Assembly (NCBI GenBank): GCA_025774735.1
Contig: JALGZU010000394.1
Coordinates: 1-5,391, forward strand
Direction of reading: 5' to 3'
DNA from: a candidate division LCP-89 bacterium
Lineage (GTDB): Bacteria; Electryoneota; B3-LCP
Length of the DNA: 5,391 bases
Position 1 is the stretch's first letter; each line of letters opens with the position of its first letter. A program made the position numbers and the translations under genes. Positions 5,391 through 5,391 of this stretch are shown piece after piece. Below the pieces are notes generated by a model, which was not told the DNA's origin, ran no database searches, and saw only the letters and a list, made by a program, of their open reading frames with translations.

Positions 5391-5391
5391 G

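Overview
The window holds two blocks that converge near position 3,300. The plus-strand block carries two secreted proteins of one family. Both end in the same kind of C-terminal domain, with an FPNPFNP-type start and a final GVYLYRLEAG...GKMVLMK strand. That is the type A sorting domain used by the type IX secretion system in the Fibrobacterota-Chlorobiota-Bacteroidota (FCB) superphylum and its candidate phyla (KSB1, Zixibacteria, Marinimicrobia, Ignavibacteria and similar). The domain, the roughly balanced base composition and the dispersed palindromic repeats suggest an uncultured FCB-type bacterium. I cannot name a genus.

Positions 3-530 are the 3' end of the first protein, cut off by the window edge. 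A strong intrinsic terminator follows at 589-624. Positions 625-917 contain no gene. They hold two foldback repeats (742-781 and 792-841), then a near-consensus sigma-70 promoter (859-887) and a Shine-Dalgarno sequence. Positions 918-3269 encode a large secreted parallel beta-helix protein with about 13 GGGI/L-type turns, followed by the same Ig-like module and sorting domain as the first protein. Its sorting domain is broken: one beta-strand is replaced by a palindromic repeat, and about 50 bp later a frameshift removes the conserved end from the reading frame. The conserved end, including its own stop codon, is still intact in another frame. The two genes also share a 67-bp tract after their stop codons that leads into their terminators.

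The minus-strand block (5390 down to 3367) is a tight operon. It comprises the end of an ECF-type sigma factor gene, a zinc-finger transmembrane anti-sigma factor 4 nt downstream, and 25 nt further on a secreted 403-residue protein built of three copies of a ~105-residue module that I do not recognise. The layout suggests an envelope-signalling unit: sigma factor and anti-sigma factor in the cytoplasm and membrane, with the repeat protein outside the inner membrane as effector, sensor or target. A hairpin at about 3275-3307 can terminate transcription from both sides.

The items most worth a second look are the three-fold repeat protein in the sigma/anti-sigma operon, the broken sorting domain of the beta-helix protein, and the shared post-stop tract.
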